Shown: positions 1 through 6,411 of the stretch, in pieces
Numbering within the stretch: position 1 is the stretch's first letter
Layout: each line of letters opens with the position of its first letter
Assembly (NCBI GenBank): GCA_910577495.1
Contig: CAJTML010000078.1
Span: 1 to 10,317, forward strand
Source: an uncultured Eggerthellaceae bacterium
GTDB taxonomy: Bacteria; Actinomycetota; Coriobacteriia; Coriobacteriales; Eggerthellaceae
Length of the DNA: 10,317 nt
Direction of reading: 5' to 3'
The notes under the pieces: model-generated
What the model was told of the DNA's origin: nothing
The model's input: the letters and a program-made list of their open reading frames with translations, nothing else
Databases searched by the model: none
Translations under genes and position numbers: made by a program

Positions 1-572
1 CCAGATCTTTCGCCAACCAAACACCAACCTATCGTGTTTTCCCTCAAACGAACGGCGAAATCCACCTAGACGCCCACGAAATTAACGAAACGTTTCACCA
101 CTTCATGATGAAAGATTACGTGAAATCGCTCAAAGGAACGAGCTTTCCCGCGTGTATTAAGACGCCCATTACGCAAGAGGAGCTGGATGAGCTTGTGGGC
201 ACGTTCATCCAGCTGAGGGATGAGCTTTTTACTGGCGGCATCGTGGTCAAAGCATACGTAGATCTCAAACACTACAACGAAGCCACCAACGAATGGCGCA
301 TGTTCGTGCTGTATGGTCGCGTGCTGGGTATGTGCCACAATTCAAACCAACCCACCACTACACCAGCTCCTCCGCAGGCGCTGACCGAAGCGTATACCTC
401 ACTTGACTCCCCCTTCTATACCCTGGATTTCGCGGAGCTCGAAGATGAATCGTGGACGATTATCGAAGCGGGCGATGGGCAGGTTTCAGGACTAGCCGCA
501 GCAGACCACCCCACTCGCTTTTACGAGCAGCTCGCATGCATTAACGCAGACTACGAGGCCCAGATGAAATGA
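1..572 (+). CDS. R2K-clade ATP-grasp domain protein, C-terminal part (left-truncated)
   Basis: The reading frame is open from the left edge (first complete codon at position 3) to the TGA at 570-572, so this is the last ~189 residues of a longer protein; the ATG at 105 is internal. Visible segments are a GIVVKAYVDLK strand, an EWRMFVLYGRVLG strand, and a C-terminal acidic block reading FAELEDESWTIIEAGDGQVSGL. In ATP-grasp enzymes of the R2K clade (the DUF4343-like families) these segments carry the nucleotide- and metal-binding Lys, Arg and Glu/Asp residues. Such enzymes ligate a carboxylate to an amine using ATP; many R2K members are proposed to modify peptides or proteins. The substrate cannot be inferred here because the N-terminal half and the upstream genes lie outside the window. 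It is transcribed towards the RloAB pair and shares no operon with it. The family call is fairly secure; the specific role is unknown. Confidence 0.75.
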   Translation, partial: RSFANQTPTYRVFPQTNGEIHLDAHEINETFHHFMMKDYVKSLKGTSFPACIKTPITQEELDELVGTFIQLRDELFTGGIVVKAYVDLKHYNEATNEWRMFVLYGRVLGMCHNSNQPTTTPAPPQALTEAYTSLDSPFYTLDFAELEDESWTIIEAGDGQVSGLAAADHPTRFYEQLACINADYEAQMK

Positions 573-581
573 GTAGGAAGT

Positions 582-600
582 TGTGAGTCCTTGTCTCACA
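582..600. other. Small inverted repeat after the ATP-grasp gene
   Basis: Six-base arms TGTGAG (582-587) and CTCACA (595-600) flank a 7-nt loop, 9 nt after the ATP-grasp stop. No T-tract follows, so it is at best a weak or Rho-assisted terminator, or a chance palindrome. The half-sites resemble CRP half-sites, but the spacing between the TGTGA and TCACA cores is wrong (9 rather than 6), and it sits downstream of a gene. Confidence 0.3.
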
Positions 601-658
601 TCGTCTATCCATTTCATCGACCATACTTTTTCCGGCAACACCCAGCCTCGAATAACTT

Positions 659-681
659 TATCTTGCGGTCACCGTTAGATA
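659..681. other. Hairpin just downstream of the RloB-like gene
   Basis: Outer arms TATCT (659-663) and AGATA (677-681) and inner arms CGGT (666-669) and ACCG (671-674) are symmetric around position 670, with 2-nt internal loops. It begins 14 nt past the RloB stop on the minus strand. On that strand it is followed by AAGTT rather than a run of T, so termination activity is uncertain. Between the convergent genes (573-694) I see nothing else. Confidence 0.3.
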
Positions 682-694
682 CCTCAAAAGCTAG

Positions 695-1372
695 TCACTC
701 TTCACCATCGCCAAGATAATCAGAAAGCATTCTCGTGATTTCAGGGAAGGTTGTGCAAGGATTCATTTGCGATGGACTACAAGATCCCTGTTCTTTATGC
801 CACAACAGCAATCGCTTGACGCAAGCATCGGCATCATCCAATCGATCATATAACTCAGCAAACAGCCCTTCAGTGCTCTTTGTATAAGGATGTTTCAATT
901 CCCTTTTAAAAGCAGCATCCAATTTCGCTATAGCTTCAGTCGAAGTCATCTGCGCAGTTGTGTACCCAAAATGCAGCAACAACCAAACCTCAACACAAGG
1001 ATTTGACCACAAGGCATGGAAGGTTGTCGCACTGCTTGAGTTTTTCTTACACGCATCAACTACGGAGTCAAAATCATGTGGATCAAAATCGTCTTGGTCA
1101 TAAACAATCCAAACGTGATCATAACCACCCGACAACCTGCACTCGCGCTTTGCATAGTCAAGCAAATCAGTTGTATGTAAGCCAGTACCCTTTACGACAA
1201 TATGGATACGATTTCGAAACTCAGGCTTCAGCGCTTCTCGCATCCCTTCGAAATAGAGCGGTTCGGTCTTCTTTCCTTCGCAGACAACAAGATGTCGTTC
1301 TGGCGCCAAGACGCGATACCCTTTGCGCCGTCCTGGCTTTCGCCATTCTTTCTTATCTTTAGCATACCCCAT
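695..1372 (-). CDS. rloB: RloB-family TOPRIM-like protein (defence module, second gene)
   Basis: A 225-residue protein of the RloB family (usual length about 200-230). TOPRIM-like motifs are visible: VVCEGKKTEP (residues 29-38, Glu32), then IVYDQDDFD (89-97, acidic cluster D92/D94/D95). Also visible are the family block SNPCVEVWLLLHF (123-135) and a C-terminal NPCTTFPEI (204-212). In TOPRIM nucleases the Glu and DxD residues bind metal, so nuclease activity is plausible but unproven. The ATG at 1372 is chosen over an upstream TTG at 1387 because GGGAGG (1385-1380) lies 7 nt before it and the ATG sits 2 nt past the stop of the ATPase gene. That spacing indicates translational coupling and co-transcription. 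RloB proteins were first noted beside type I restriction genes, and RloA/RloB-like pairs correspond to abortive-infection AbiL as I recall it. No restriction genes are present here, so the pair stands alone. Confidence 0.85.
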   Translation of the reverse strand: MGYAKDKKEWRKPGRRKGYRVLAPERHLVVCEGKKTEPLYFEGMREALKPEFRNRIHIVVKGTGLHTTDLLDYAKRECRLSGGYDHVWIVYDQDDFDPHDFDSVVDACKKNSSSATTFHALWSNPCVEVWLLLHFGYTTAQMTSTEAIAKLDAAFKRELKHPYTKSTEGLFAELYDRLDDADACVKRLLLWHKEQGSCSPSQMNPCTTFPEITRMLSDYLGDGEE

Positions 1373-1374
1373 TT

Positions 1375-2604
1375 CTAATCCTCCCAATACAGGAAGCGAT
1401 CAAGAATTGGGTCAGCCCCGTATCTCCCTGAAAGGTACTGGCGATCAAATGCAGCGTTTTTGCTTACAAGATTACCGTTTGGCTCGTGGATATCAGAGAG
1501 CGACCACAAAGTGCTTGCCTCGTCCTCACCGCGTGCTGCAAACCAAATCTCATCTCTGCGAAACACATCACTGCGCATGATACTGACGTCTTGAGAGGTG
1601 AATACCAACTGTGCACCCGATTTGTTAATCGTTGGATCCTGAAATAGCGCAACGATAAACCTCAGTAATTTTGGATGCAATTTTGAATCCAATTCATCCG
1701 CTACAAGAAGGCCTCCGTTTTTCAGCGCGTCATCAAGCGCAAACGCTATACTCATCATTTTTCTCGTTCCTGAAGATTCCTTGCTAAGACGCAGCTCATA
1801 GGGCTCTCCGTTGACGATATGCCGAACCCAAACACGCTTGTTATCAAGGTCACCCTCGTCTCCTTCGACACGAAATCCATCAATGTTTATCCCTGCTGCC
1901 TTCAGGATTCCTACAATAACGCCTTCATCCTCCTGCTCAAGCGACTTCTCTAGAATCAACTCCTCAAAATGAAAATCGAAATCAACAAATTGTGCAGATG
2001 AAAGCCATTTTGCGGCCATTTTAATAAAATCGTTATCATAATTAAGCGCCAAGAAGGATAGGTAAGGTATATCAGTATTAAATGTCGTTCTTGCCCTGGC
2101 TCTTTTTAGAGACGAACCTAATACAACCTTGTCTCCTACACGCTCAAATAGATTCGCCGTCCTTGTCCCTCCTACATTTTTTCTGCTCAAACTTTCAGAG
2201 GTTATTCCATTTGCATCTAACGATAATGCGTAACGAAACTCTTGGCCTTCCGTCCTGAAATAAACCTCAAAATCTGATGGCTCATTTGGATGCTCATGAT
2301 CAAAACGAAAGGCATCTATCCCTCTCAGCTTGAGACGTGGAATATCTTTGATTGTTTCATCTTTGTTCGACAGAAGAAAAATTGGATACGAAACCGCATT
2401 AAATAATCTTTGTATAGCTCGAAATAAGTTTGACTTACCACCAGCGTTTGGACCAAATATAACTGAAACCGGAAGAAATGCTTGCCCATCCTTCTCATCA
2501 ACAATCAAAGATTCCTCAAACTCCTTCATCGAAGAGGCTTGCATGTCAAAAATCGTCTCATCTCTATACGAACAATAATTGCTGAACGTGAATTGACAAA
2601 GCAT
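1375..2604 (-). CDS. rloA: RloA/COG1106-type AAA (ABC-like) ATPase (defence module, first gene)
   Basis: A 409-residue SMC/ABC-like ATPase. The Walker A motif GPNAGGKS is at residues 51-58, an ABC-type signature LSKESSGTRK at 273-282, and Walker B LLVADELD at 299-306 with catalytic-type D303/E304, followed by SKLHP. The COG1106 tail blocks FRRDEIWF (348-355) and YLSGRYGADP (390-399) are also present. At the switch position, where this family commonly has His in a TTHD-like motif, the protein reads TSQD (336-339), so Gln338 replaces His. The ATG at 2604 has GGGAG 7 nt upstream. By analogy with ATPase-TOPRIM pairs (RloAB/AbiL, and the similarly built PARIS AriA-AriB), the ATPase probably senses infection and controls the RloB effector; that role is inferred. 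By eye the gene is more AT-rich and uses rarer codons than the rfb genes, suggesting horizontal acquisition. Confidence 0.85.
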   Translation of the reverse strand: MLCQFTFSNYCSYRDETIFDMQASSMKEFEESLIVDEKDGQAFLPVSVIFGPNAGGKSNLFRAIQRLFNAVSYPIFLLSNKDETIKDIPRLKLRGIDAFRFDHEHPNEPSDFEVYFRTEGQEFRYALSLDANGITSESLSRKNVGGTRTANLFERVGDKVVLGSSLKRARARTTFNTDIPYLSFLALNYDNDFIKMAAKWLSSAQFVDFDFHFEELILEKSLEQEDEGVIVGILKAAGINIDGFRVEGDEGDLDNKRVWVRHIVNGEPYELRLSKESSGTRKMMSIAFALDDALKNGGLLVADELDSKLHPKLLRFIVALFQDPTINKSGAQLVFTSQDVSIMRSDVFRRDEIWFAARGEDEASTLWSLSDIHEPNGNLVSKNAAFDRQYLSGRYGADPILDRFLYWED

Positions 2605-2676
2605 TTCATGTCTCCCTTTGTGCTCATTTGTGCACTATTTAGAACTATTATCATAAGTTTTTTCTGATTTTATACG

Positions 2677-2705
2677 ATTATATTGTTGATTTCTGCATTA
2701 TTTAA
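2677..2705 (-). promoter_or_regulatory. Candidate promoter of the rloA-rloB unit
   Basis: On the minus strand a perfect TATAAT lies at 2682-2677. A poor -35 (TTAAAT, 2705-2700, 3/6 to consensus) is found at 17-nt spacing. The surrounding 150 bp are strongly AT-rich. A transcript would begin near 2670, leaving a leader of about 65 nt before the ATG at 2604. Confidence 0.5.
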
Positions 2706-2759
2706 GAAATAGCAACAGTTTTACTGACCTTATTTGCTAACAAAATTCTCCAGAATGGC

Positions 2760-2800
2760 AAAAACCCGCCAGTGTGCTTCGTAATGAGAGGCCAGGCGGG
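2760..2800 (-). terminator. Hairpin with T5 tract, minus strand
   Basis: Read on the minus strand, CCCGCC (2800-2795) pairs with GGCGGG (2770-2765) and is followed directly by TTTTT (2764-2760). The loop is long (24 nt), which lowers confidence, but the GC stem plus T run is typical of an intrinsic terminator. It sits upstream of the rloAB promoter, so it would insulate that unit from read-through of the rfb operon. Confidence 0.5.
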
Positions 2801-2879
2801 CTTACTGTTTACCATGCTACCACAGACACGGAAAGAATTCGTGGAACGAACTGATTAACAAAGGCTAGAGCCTCTAGAG

Positions 2880-2991
2880 AAAACGGTTCGGGTGAAGGTG
2901 CCACGCGAGATTCCGCACGAGCCGAACGTGCCCTTATGGCACGTTCGTGCGAGCTCAGGATTGCCCGAGCATGGCACCTTTGCCCAAACCG
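2880..2991 (-). terminator. Large nested hairpin terminating the rfbA-rfbB transcript
   Basis: The outer arms are 2884-2903 (CGGTTCGGGTGAAGGTGCCA) and 2972-2991 (TGGCACCTTTGCCCAAACCG). They pair at 17 of 20 positions by Watson-Crick rules plus two G-U pairs. Inside is a strong hairpin: GAACGTGCC (2924-2932), loop 2933-2937, GGCACGTTC (2938-2946). It can be re-registered so that GCACGA (2915-2920) also pairs with TCGTGC (2945-2950). On the minus strand the outer stem is followed by TTTTC (2883-2879). It begins 48 nt past the rfbB stop. Termination is the simplest reading; an intergenic repeat family or structured RNA are alternatives. Confidence 0.5.
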
Positions 2992-3024
2992 AATTAGGTT
3001 AAGCCTGGCACTTTTGCCCGAACC
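2972..3024. repeat. Two ~19-bp direct repeats forming alternative stem arms
   Basis: TGGCACCTTTGCCCAAACC (2972-2990) and TGGCACTTTTGCCCGAACC (3006-3024) match at 17 of 19 positions. Both are complementary to the same arm at 2885-2903. The 3006-3024 copy can pair over its whole length if three G-U pairs are allowed. The two pairings exclude each other. The second copy ends 14 nt from the rfbB stop. Confidence 0.6.
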
Positions 3025-3038
3025 AAGTTACCTACCGA

Positions 3039-4112
3039 TTATCGATTGGCGTACATCTGCTCGTAGTAGTCGCGGTATTCACCACTGGTAACGTTATCCA
3101 TCCATTCCTTGTTCGCCAGATACCACTCAATGGTCTTCACGATGCCATCTTCAAACTTGGTCTCAGGATACCAGCCCAAATCAGCCTTGATCTTGTCAGG
3201 GGCAATGCCGTAGCGACGGTCGTGTCCTTTGCGATCCTGTACATAGGTAATGAGCGTATCGTTAATCTCAGGATCGTCCACCATGCGCGAGCACTCTTCA
3301 ATGATCTTGTTGACGATAAAGATATTGGGGCGCTCATTGTGGCCACCAACGTTGTACACTTCGCCAAGTACACCCTGGTCAAGAACCATGTCAATGGCTT
3401 TGCAGTGATCTTCAACATAGAGCCAGTCGCGAACGTTGAGACCATCGCCATACACCGGCAAAGACTCATGCGACAGCGCGTTGTTGATCATGAGCGGAAT
3501 GAGCTTTTCGGGGAACTGGAACGGACCGTAGTTGTTAGAGCAGCGCGTGATGTTGATGGGCATACCATAGGTGTCACCGTATGCCTGCACGAACATATCA
3601 GCGGCTGCCTTCGATGACGAATATGGAGAGTGCGGCGAAAGCGGCGTATCCTCGCGGAAGAATGCCTCTGGGTCATCAAGCGGCAGCGAACCATACACCT
3701 CATCGGTGGACACCTGCAGATACTTCTTATCAGTCGGATAACTGCCATCTTCCTGCTCCCAGGCCGCACGTGCCACGTTCAGCAGATTGACCGTGCCCAT
3801 TACGTTTGTTTGAGCGAAGACCTCAGGCGTCTCAATAGAACGGTCAACATGTGACTCGGCAGCGAAGTTCACTACATAATCAGGGTTGTACTGCTCAAAG
3901 AGTTCGCGCATGGCCTGTTTATCGCAAATATCTGCCTGCACGAAAATGTGGCGCGGATCATCCTCAATTGCTTTGAGGTTTTCCAAGTTGCCAGCATAGG
4001 TCAGCTTATCCACGTTCACAATGCGAATATCGTCATGCTTATCCAGCATGTACAACACAAAGTTTGACCCAATAAAACCAGCGCCACCAGTCACCAAATA
4101 CGTCGTCGTCAT
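3039..4112 (-). CDS. rfbB: dTDP-glucose 4,6-dehydratase
   Basis: A 357-residue extended short-chain dehydrogenase (RfbB/RmlB) that converts dTDP-D-glucose to dTDP-4-keto-6-deoxy-D-glucose in the cytoplasm, using tightly bound NAD+. The Rossmann motif TGGAGFIGS is at residues 8-16. FAAESHVDRS is at 83-92, the catalytic STDEVYG block at 135-141 (T136, D137, E138), and the YxxxK pair Y164/K168 in PYSSSK. RCSNNYGPFQFPEKLIP (190-206) and YGDGLNVRDW (221-230) are nucleotide-sugar contact blocks of this family. Length is normal. The ATG at 4112 begins the conserved MTTTYLVTGG; GGAG lies about 12 nt upstream, a long spacing, but no other in-frame start fits. It follows rfbA by 73 nt on the same strand and is probably co-transcribed. 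No rmlC or rmlD follows it. Confidence 0.96.
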   Translation of the reverse strand: MTTTYLVTGGAGFIGSNFVLYMLDKHDDIRIVNVDKLTYAGNLENLKAIEDDPRHIFVQADICDKQAMRELFEQYNPDYVVNFAAESHVDRSIETPEVFAQTNVMGTVNLLNVARAAWEQEDGSYPTDKKYLQVSTDEVYGSLPLDDPEAFFREDTPLSPHSPYSSSKAAADMFVQAYGDTYGMPINITRCSNNYGPFQFPEKLIPLMINNALSHESLPVYGDGLNVRDWLYVEDHCKAIDMVLDQGVLGEVYNVGGHNERPNIFIVNKIIEECSRMVDDPEINDTLITYVQDRKGHDRRYGIAPDKIKADLGWYPETKFEDGIVKTIEWYLANKEWMDNVTSGEYRDYYEQMYANR

Positions 4113-4185
4113 AACCGCTTCTATCTCCTTGCCGTTTGTGCGCAGTGCGCAGAAATCGTTTTCGACTCTTACTCCCCTGCACTTA

Positions 4186-5079
4186 TTAGTCGTCGCGCTT
4201 GGGGTTGTAGATTTCACCATTGGCAACACGCTGCAAGTATTCGCCATACGGAGACTTGCCATACTTGCGTGCAGACTCCTGCACCGCCTCCAGCGTGATC
4301 CACTTGTAGCGATACGCAATCTCTTCCAAAGACGCAATCTGCAAGTGCTGCGAATTTTCAACCACGCGCACCAGCTCAGCCGCCTCAAACAGCGAGTCAA
4401 CGGTGCCCGTATCAAGCCATGAGTAGCCACGACCCAACGTCACCACGTTCAGCGAGCCATCCTCCAGATACATCTGGTTGAGGCTTGTGATTTCGTACTC
4501 ACCACGCGCAGAAGGTTTCACTTGTTTGGCGAATTCACACACGCGATTGTCGTAGAAATACAAGCCCGTGACCGCATAGTTTGACTTGGGATTTTCCGGC
4601 TTTTCCTCAATTGAGATGGCCACACCATCGTCGTCAAACTCAACCACGCCAAAGCGCTCCGGATCATCAACGTAGTAGCCAAACACCGTCGCACCGCGCT
4701 CATTATTGCGTGCGCGCTGCAGGTGTCTGCCCAGGCCGTTGCCGTAGAAGATGTTGTCGCCAAGCACGAGCGCACACGGTTCACCGTCAATGAATTCTTC
4801 GCCAATGACAAATGCTTGTGCCAAGCCGTTGGGCTCGGGCTGTTCAGCATAGGAAAGCTGCAAACCAAACTGAGAGCCATCGCGCAACAAGCGCTTAAAG
4901 TTCGGCAAATCATGCGGGGTAGAAATAATGAGAATCTCGCGAATGCCCGCCAGCATCAACGTTGAGAGCGGGTAGTAAATCATCGGCTTATCGTAAACCG
5001 GAAGAAGCTGCTTTGAGGTGACCGTGGTCAGCGGATACAACCGCGTTCCTGAACCACCTGCGAGCACGATACCTTTCAT
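4186..5079 (-). CDS. rfbA: Glucose-1-phosphate thymidylyltransferase
   Basis: A 297-residue RfbA/RmlA enzyme that joins glucose-1-phosphate and dTTP to give dTDP-glucose and pyrophosphate, the entry step of dTDP-L-rhamnose and related deoxysugars. The signature GGSGTRLYPLT is at residues 8-18, followed by SKQLLPVYDKPMIYYPLSTL (22-41). The metal/substrate block LGDNIFYG is at 106-113 (D108), EEKPENPKSNYAVTGLYFYD at 158-177, RGEYEIT at 192-198 and the sugar-binding WLDTG at 221-225. The ATG at 5079 is chosen because MKGIVLAGG is the family N-terminus; an in-frame ATG 60 nt upstream would add an unconserved 20-residue leader. The upstream ribosome site is modest (AAGGAAAG, then GAG closer in). 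The gene ends in tandem TAA TAA. It is the first gene of a short operon with rfbB. Confidence 0.96.
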   Translation of the reverse strand: MKGIVLAGGSGTRLYPLTTVTSKQLLPVYDKPMIYYPLSTLMLAGIREILIISTPHDLPNFKRLLRDGSQFGLQLSYAEQPEPNGLAQAFVIGEEFIDGEPCALVLGDNIFYGNGLGRHLQRARNNERGATVFGYYVDDPERFGVVEFDDDGVAISIEEKPENPKSNYAVTGLYFYDNRVCEFAKQVKPSARGEYEITSLNQMYLEDGSLNVVTLGRGYSWLDTGTVDSLFEAAELVRVVENSQHLQIASLEEIAYRYKWITLEAVQESARKYGKSPYGEYLQRVANGEIYNPKRDD

Positions 5080-5186
5080 GAGTTTCTCGCTTTCCTTGTG
5101 ATTGCAACCAAACTGCTCTGGCGCATCAGCTAAAATCAAACATAACTCGCTCTATAATATCAGCAAAGCTAACAGATTGGATCCTC
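5080..5186. promoter_or_regulatory. Divergent promoter region between rfbA and the GT2 gene
   Basis: On the + strand a perfect TATAAT at 5153-5158 lies 28 nt before the GT2 ATG; no convincing -35 is seen at 16-18 nt spacing. On the - strand a candidate pair is TTGCTG (5166-5161) and TATGTT (5144-5139) with a 16-nt spacer, each 4/6 to consensus. The two promoters would overlap, so expression of the rfb operon and the glycosyltransferase may interfere or be co-regulated. Confidence 0.45.
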
Positions 5187-6296
5187 ATGAGCTCACCTTC
5201 GCCCAAACTACAAGGAGTCACGGTAATTTGTGCGTCGTACAACCATGAGCCTTATATCCGTGACGCGCTTGAAGGCTTTGTAAAACAGCAGACCACCTTC
5301 CCCTTCCAAGCGTTTGTTACCGATGACGTTTCATCTGACAACACCGCTGCAATTATTCGCGAATACGCCGAAAAATACCCCGACATCATCGTGCCGTTTC
5401 TGCACGACAAAAACGTGGGTGCTGGGCGCAGCTGGCGAAATATGATCAACCATGCGAACACCAGCTACATTGCATTTTGTGATGGCGATGACTACTGGAC
5501 AGACCCACTCAAAATGCAAAAGCAGTTTGACTATATGGAAGCGCATCAAAACCTTCGCGCGTGTTTTCATGATGTAGCAATTAGTATTGAGACCGCTGAT
5601 GGAACGTGGTTTCAGAGCAAAGATTTCTGCCACACCAAGGACGGATCGCTTCGTTGGCCATCAGGACACGTGCGCTTCTTCAAAAAGCCCACCTACAAAT
5701 TGGAGAACTTCATCCCCTTTGGTTTTGTGCACACCTCATCTATGTTTTTGCGCTGGGATTACTCTATTGAGTTTCCTGACTGGTATTTTGACAAGGGCGT
5801 CGGCGATTTTCCCATGTGGGCGCTCCAGGTAAACACTGGCAGATTTGGATACCTTGATGAAGCTATGTCGGTACACCGCCGCACTGATAGCGGCTCGTAC
5901 GCCTTTTCCAACAAGTATGAATTTTGGCGTCGAAGCAAAAATGGCTGGGTGGAACTTGACGAAGGCATGATTGATTTCTTCACGCGCACCAAACCCTCAA
6001 AAAGCATCGTGCGCGCACTTCGCGCCCGCGAAAACGATGACCTGGCCAAACTTATCAAAGGCACCGCTGAGTGTTGCTCAAAAGATGAACTGGCGAAGGT
6101 GCTTGTGCATCGCTCTCCAGAAATTGCCGCGCTGTATGGCGTTGACGTTCCCAAAGACTTCACTGGCGAAGCCTTGGACGCTACCTACGATCAAATTGCA
6201 AAGGCAGCACCACTCCCACCCTACAACCAAACACTCGGCACACGTCTTAAGCGCATGCGCGAAATCTTGGCCACTGGATGGAGAACCATCGCCTAG
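5187..6296 (+). CDS. Family 2 (GT-A fold) glycosyltransferase
   Basis: A 369-residue GT2 enzyme, probably cytoplasmic or membrane-peripheral, transferring a sugar from a nucleotide donor during surface polysaccharide assembly. The N-terminal strand VTVICASYNHEPYIRDALEG is at residues 11-30, VTDDVSSDNT at 44-53, and the metal-binding DGDDYW at 99-104. An acceptor-side block with GDFPMWAL is at 206-213, and VHRRTDSGSYA at 229-239. No transmembrane segment is evident. The C-terminal ~120 residues are an accessory helical region with no recognisable domain. The ATG at 5187 is the only start giving the full first beta strand; the ribosome site (TTGGATC) is weak. It is divergent from rfbA and precedes the acyltransferase unit, which fits a role in building the glycan later acylated. 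Donor and acceptor cannot be told from the sequence. Confidence 0.9.
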   Translation: MSSPSPKLQGVTVICASYNHEPYIRDALEGFVKQQTTFPFQAFVTDDVSSDNTAAIIREYAEKYPDIIVPFLHDKNVGAGRSWRNMINHANTSYIAFCDGDDYWTDPLKMQKQFDYMEAHQNLRACFHDVAISIETADGTWFQSKDFCHTKDGSLRWPSGHVRFFKKPTYKLENFIPFGFVHTSSMFLRWDYSIEFPDWYFDKGVGDFPMWALQVNTGRFGYLDEAMSVHRRTDSGSYAFSNKYEFWRRSKNGWVELDEGMIDFFTRTKPSKSIVRALRARENDDLAKLIKGTAECCSKDELAKVLVHRSPEIAALYGVDVPKDFTGEALDATYDQIAKAAPLPPYNQTLGTRLKRMREILATGWRTIA

Positions 6297-6318
6297 CAAA
6301 CACGTTTTACAAACTCAA

Positions 6319-6348
6319 GATACGCGTCGCGTACGTATCGGGTATAAT
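6319..6348 (+). promoter_or_regulatory. Promoter with overlapping palindrome upstream of the MBOAT gene
   Basis: A perfect TATAAT lies at 6343-6348. The region where a -35 would sit is instead a palindrome: TACGCG (6321-6326), one base, CGCGTA (6328-6333). GATACG (6319-6324) also pairs with CGTATC (6334-6339). The lack of a -35 plus a palindrome there suggests an operator or activator-dependent promoter. Start of transcription would be near 6355, giving a leader of about 57 nt. A further 8-bp palindrome TCGTACGA sits at 6369-6376. Confidence 0.45.
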
Positions 6349-6411
6349 ATCGCAAGCAAAAACTCGTCTCGTACGACAATCATCCTGTCCACTCACTGAT
6401 TGGCGAACAAC

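Noticed and set aside
582..600. CRP-like operator (TGTGA / TCACA)
   Set aside because: The spacing between half-sites is 9 rather than 6 and it lies just after a stop codon; a simple hairpin is more likely.
958..1362. Open frames on the + strand across the RloB, ATPase, rfb and MBOAT genes
   Set aside because: They lie antisense or out of frame to clearly conserved genes and show low-complexity, unconserved residue composition.
2884..3024. CRISPR array
   Set aside because: The repeats are mostly inverted, unevenly spaced and only three related units exist; there are no regular unique spacers and no cas genes.
2605..3038. Missed small gene or mobile element between the ATPase and rfbB
   Set aside because: No open frame with a ribosome site, no transposase fragment and no target-site duplication were found; the interval is explained by a promoter and hairpins.
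4139..4151. TGCGCA-G-TGCGCA repeat in the rfbA-rfbB gap
   Set aside because: A short self-complementary repeat without a T-tract or promoter elements; no function can be supported.
4113..4430. In-frame upstream extension of rfbB by 106 residues, overlapping rfbA
   Set aside because: The added sequence is Arg/Leu-rich and is the rfbA coding DNA read in another frame; the conserved family N-terminus starts at 4112.
5080..5139. 20-residue N-terminal extension of rfbA
   Set aside because: The family N-terminus MKGIVLAGG starts at 5079, and the extension would run into the divergent promoter region.
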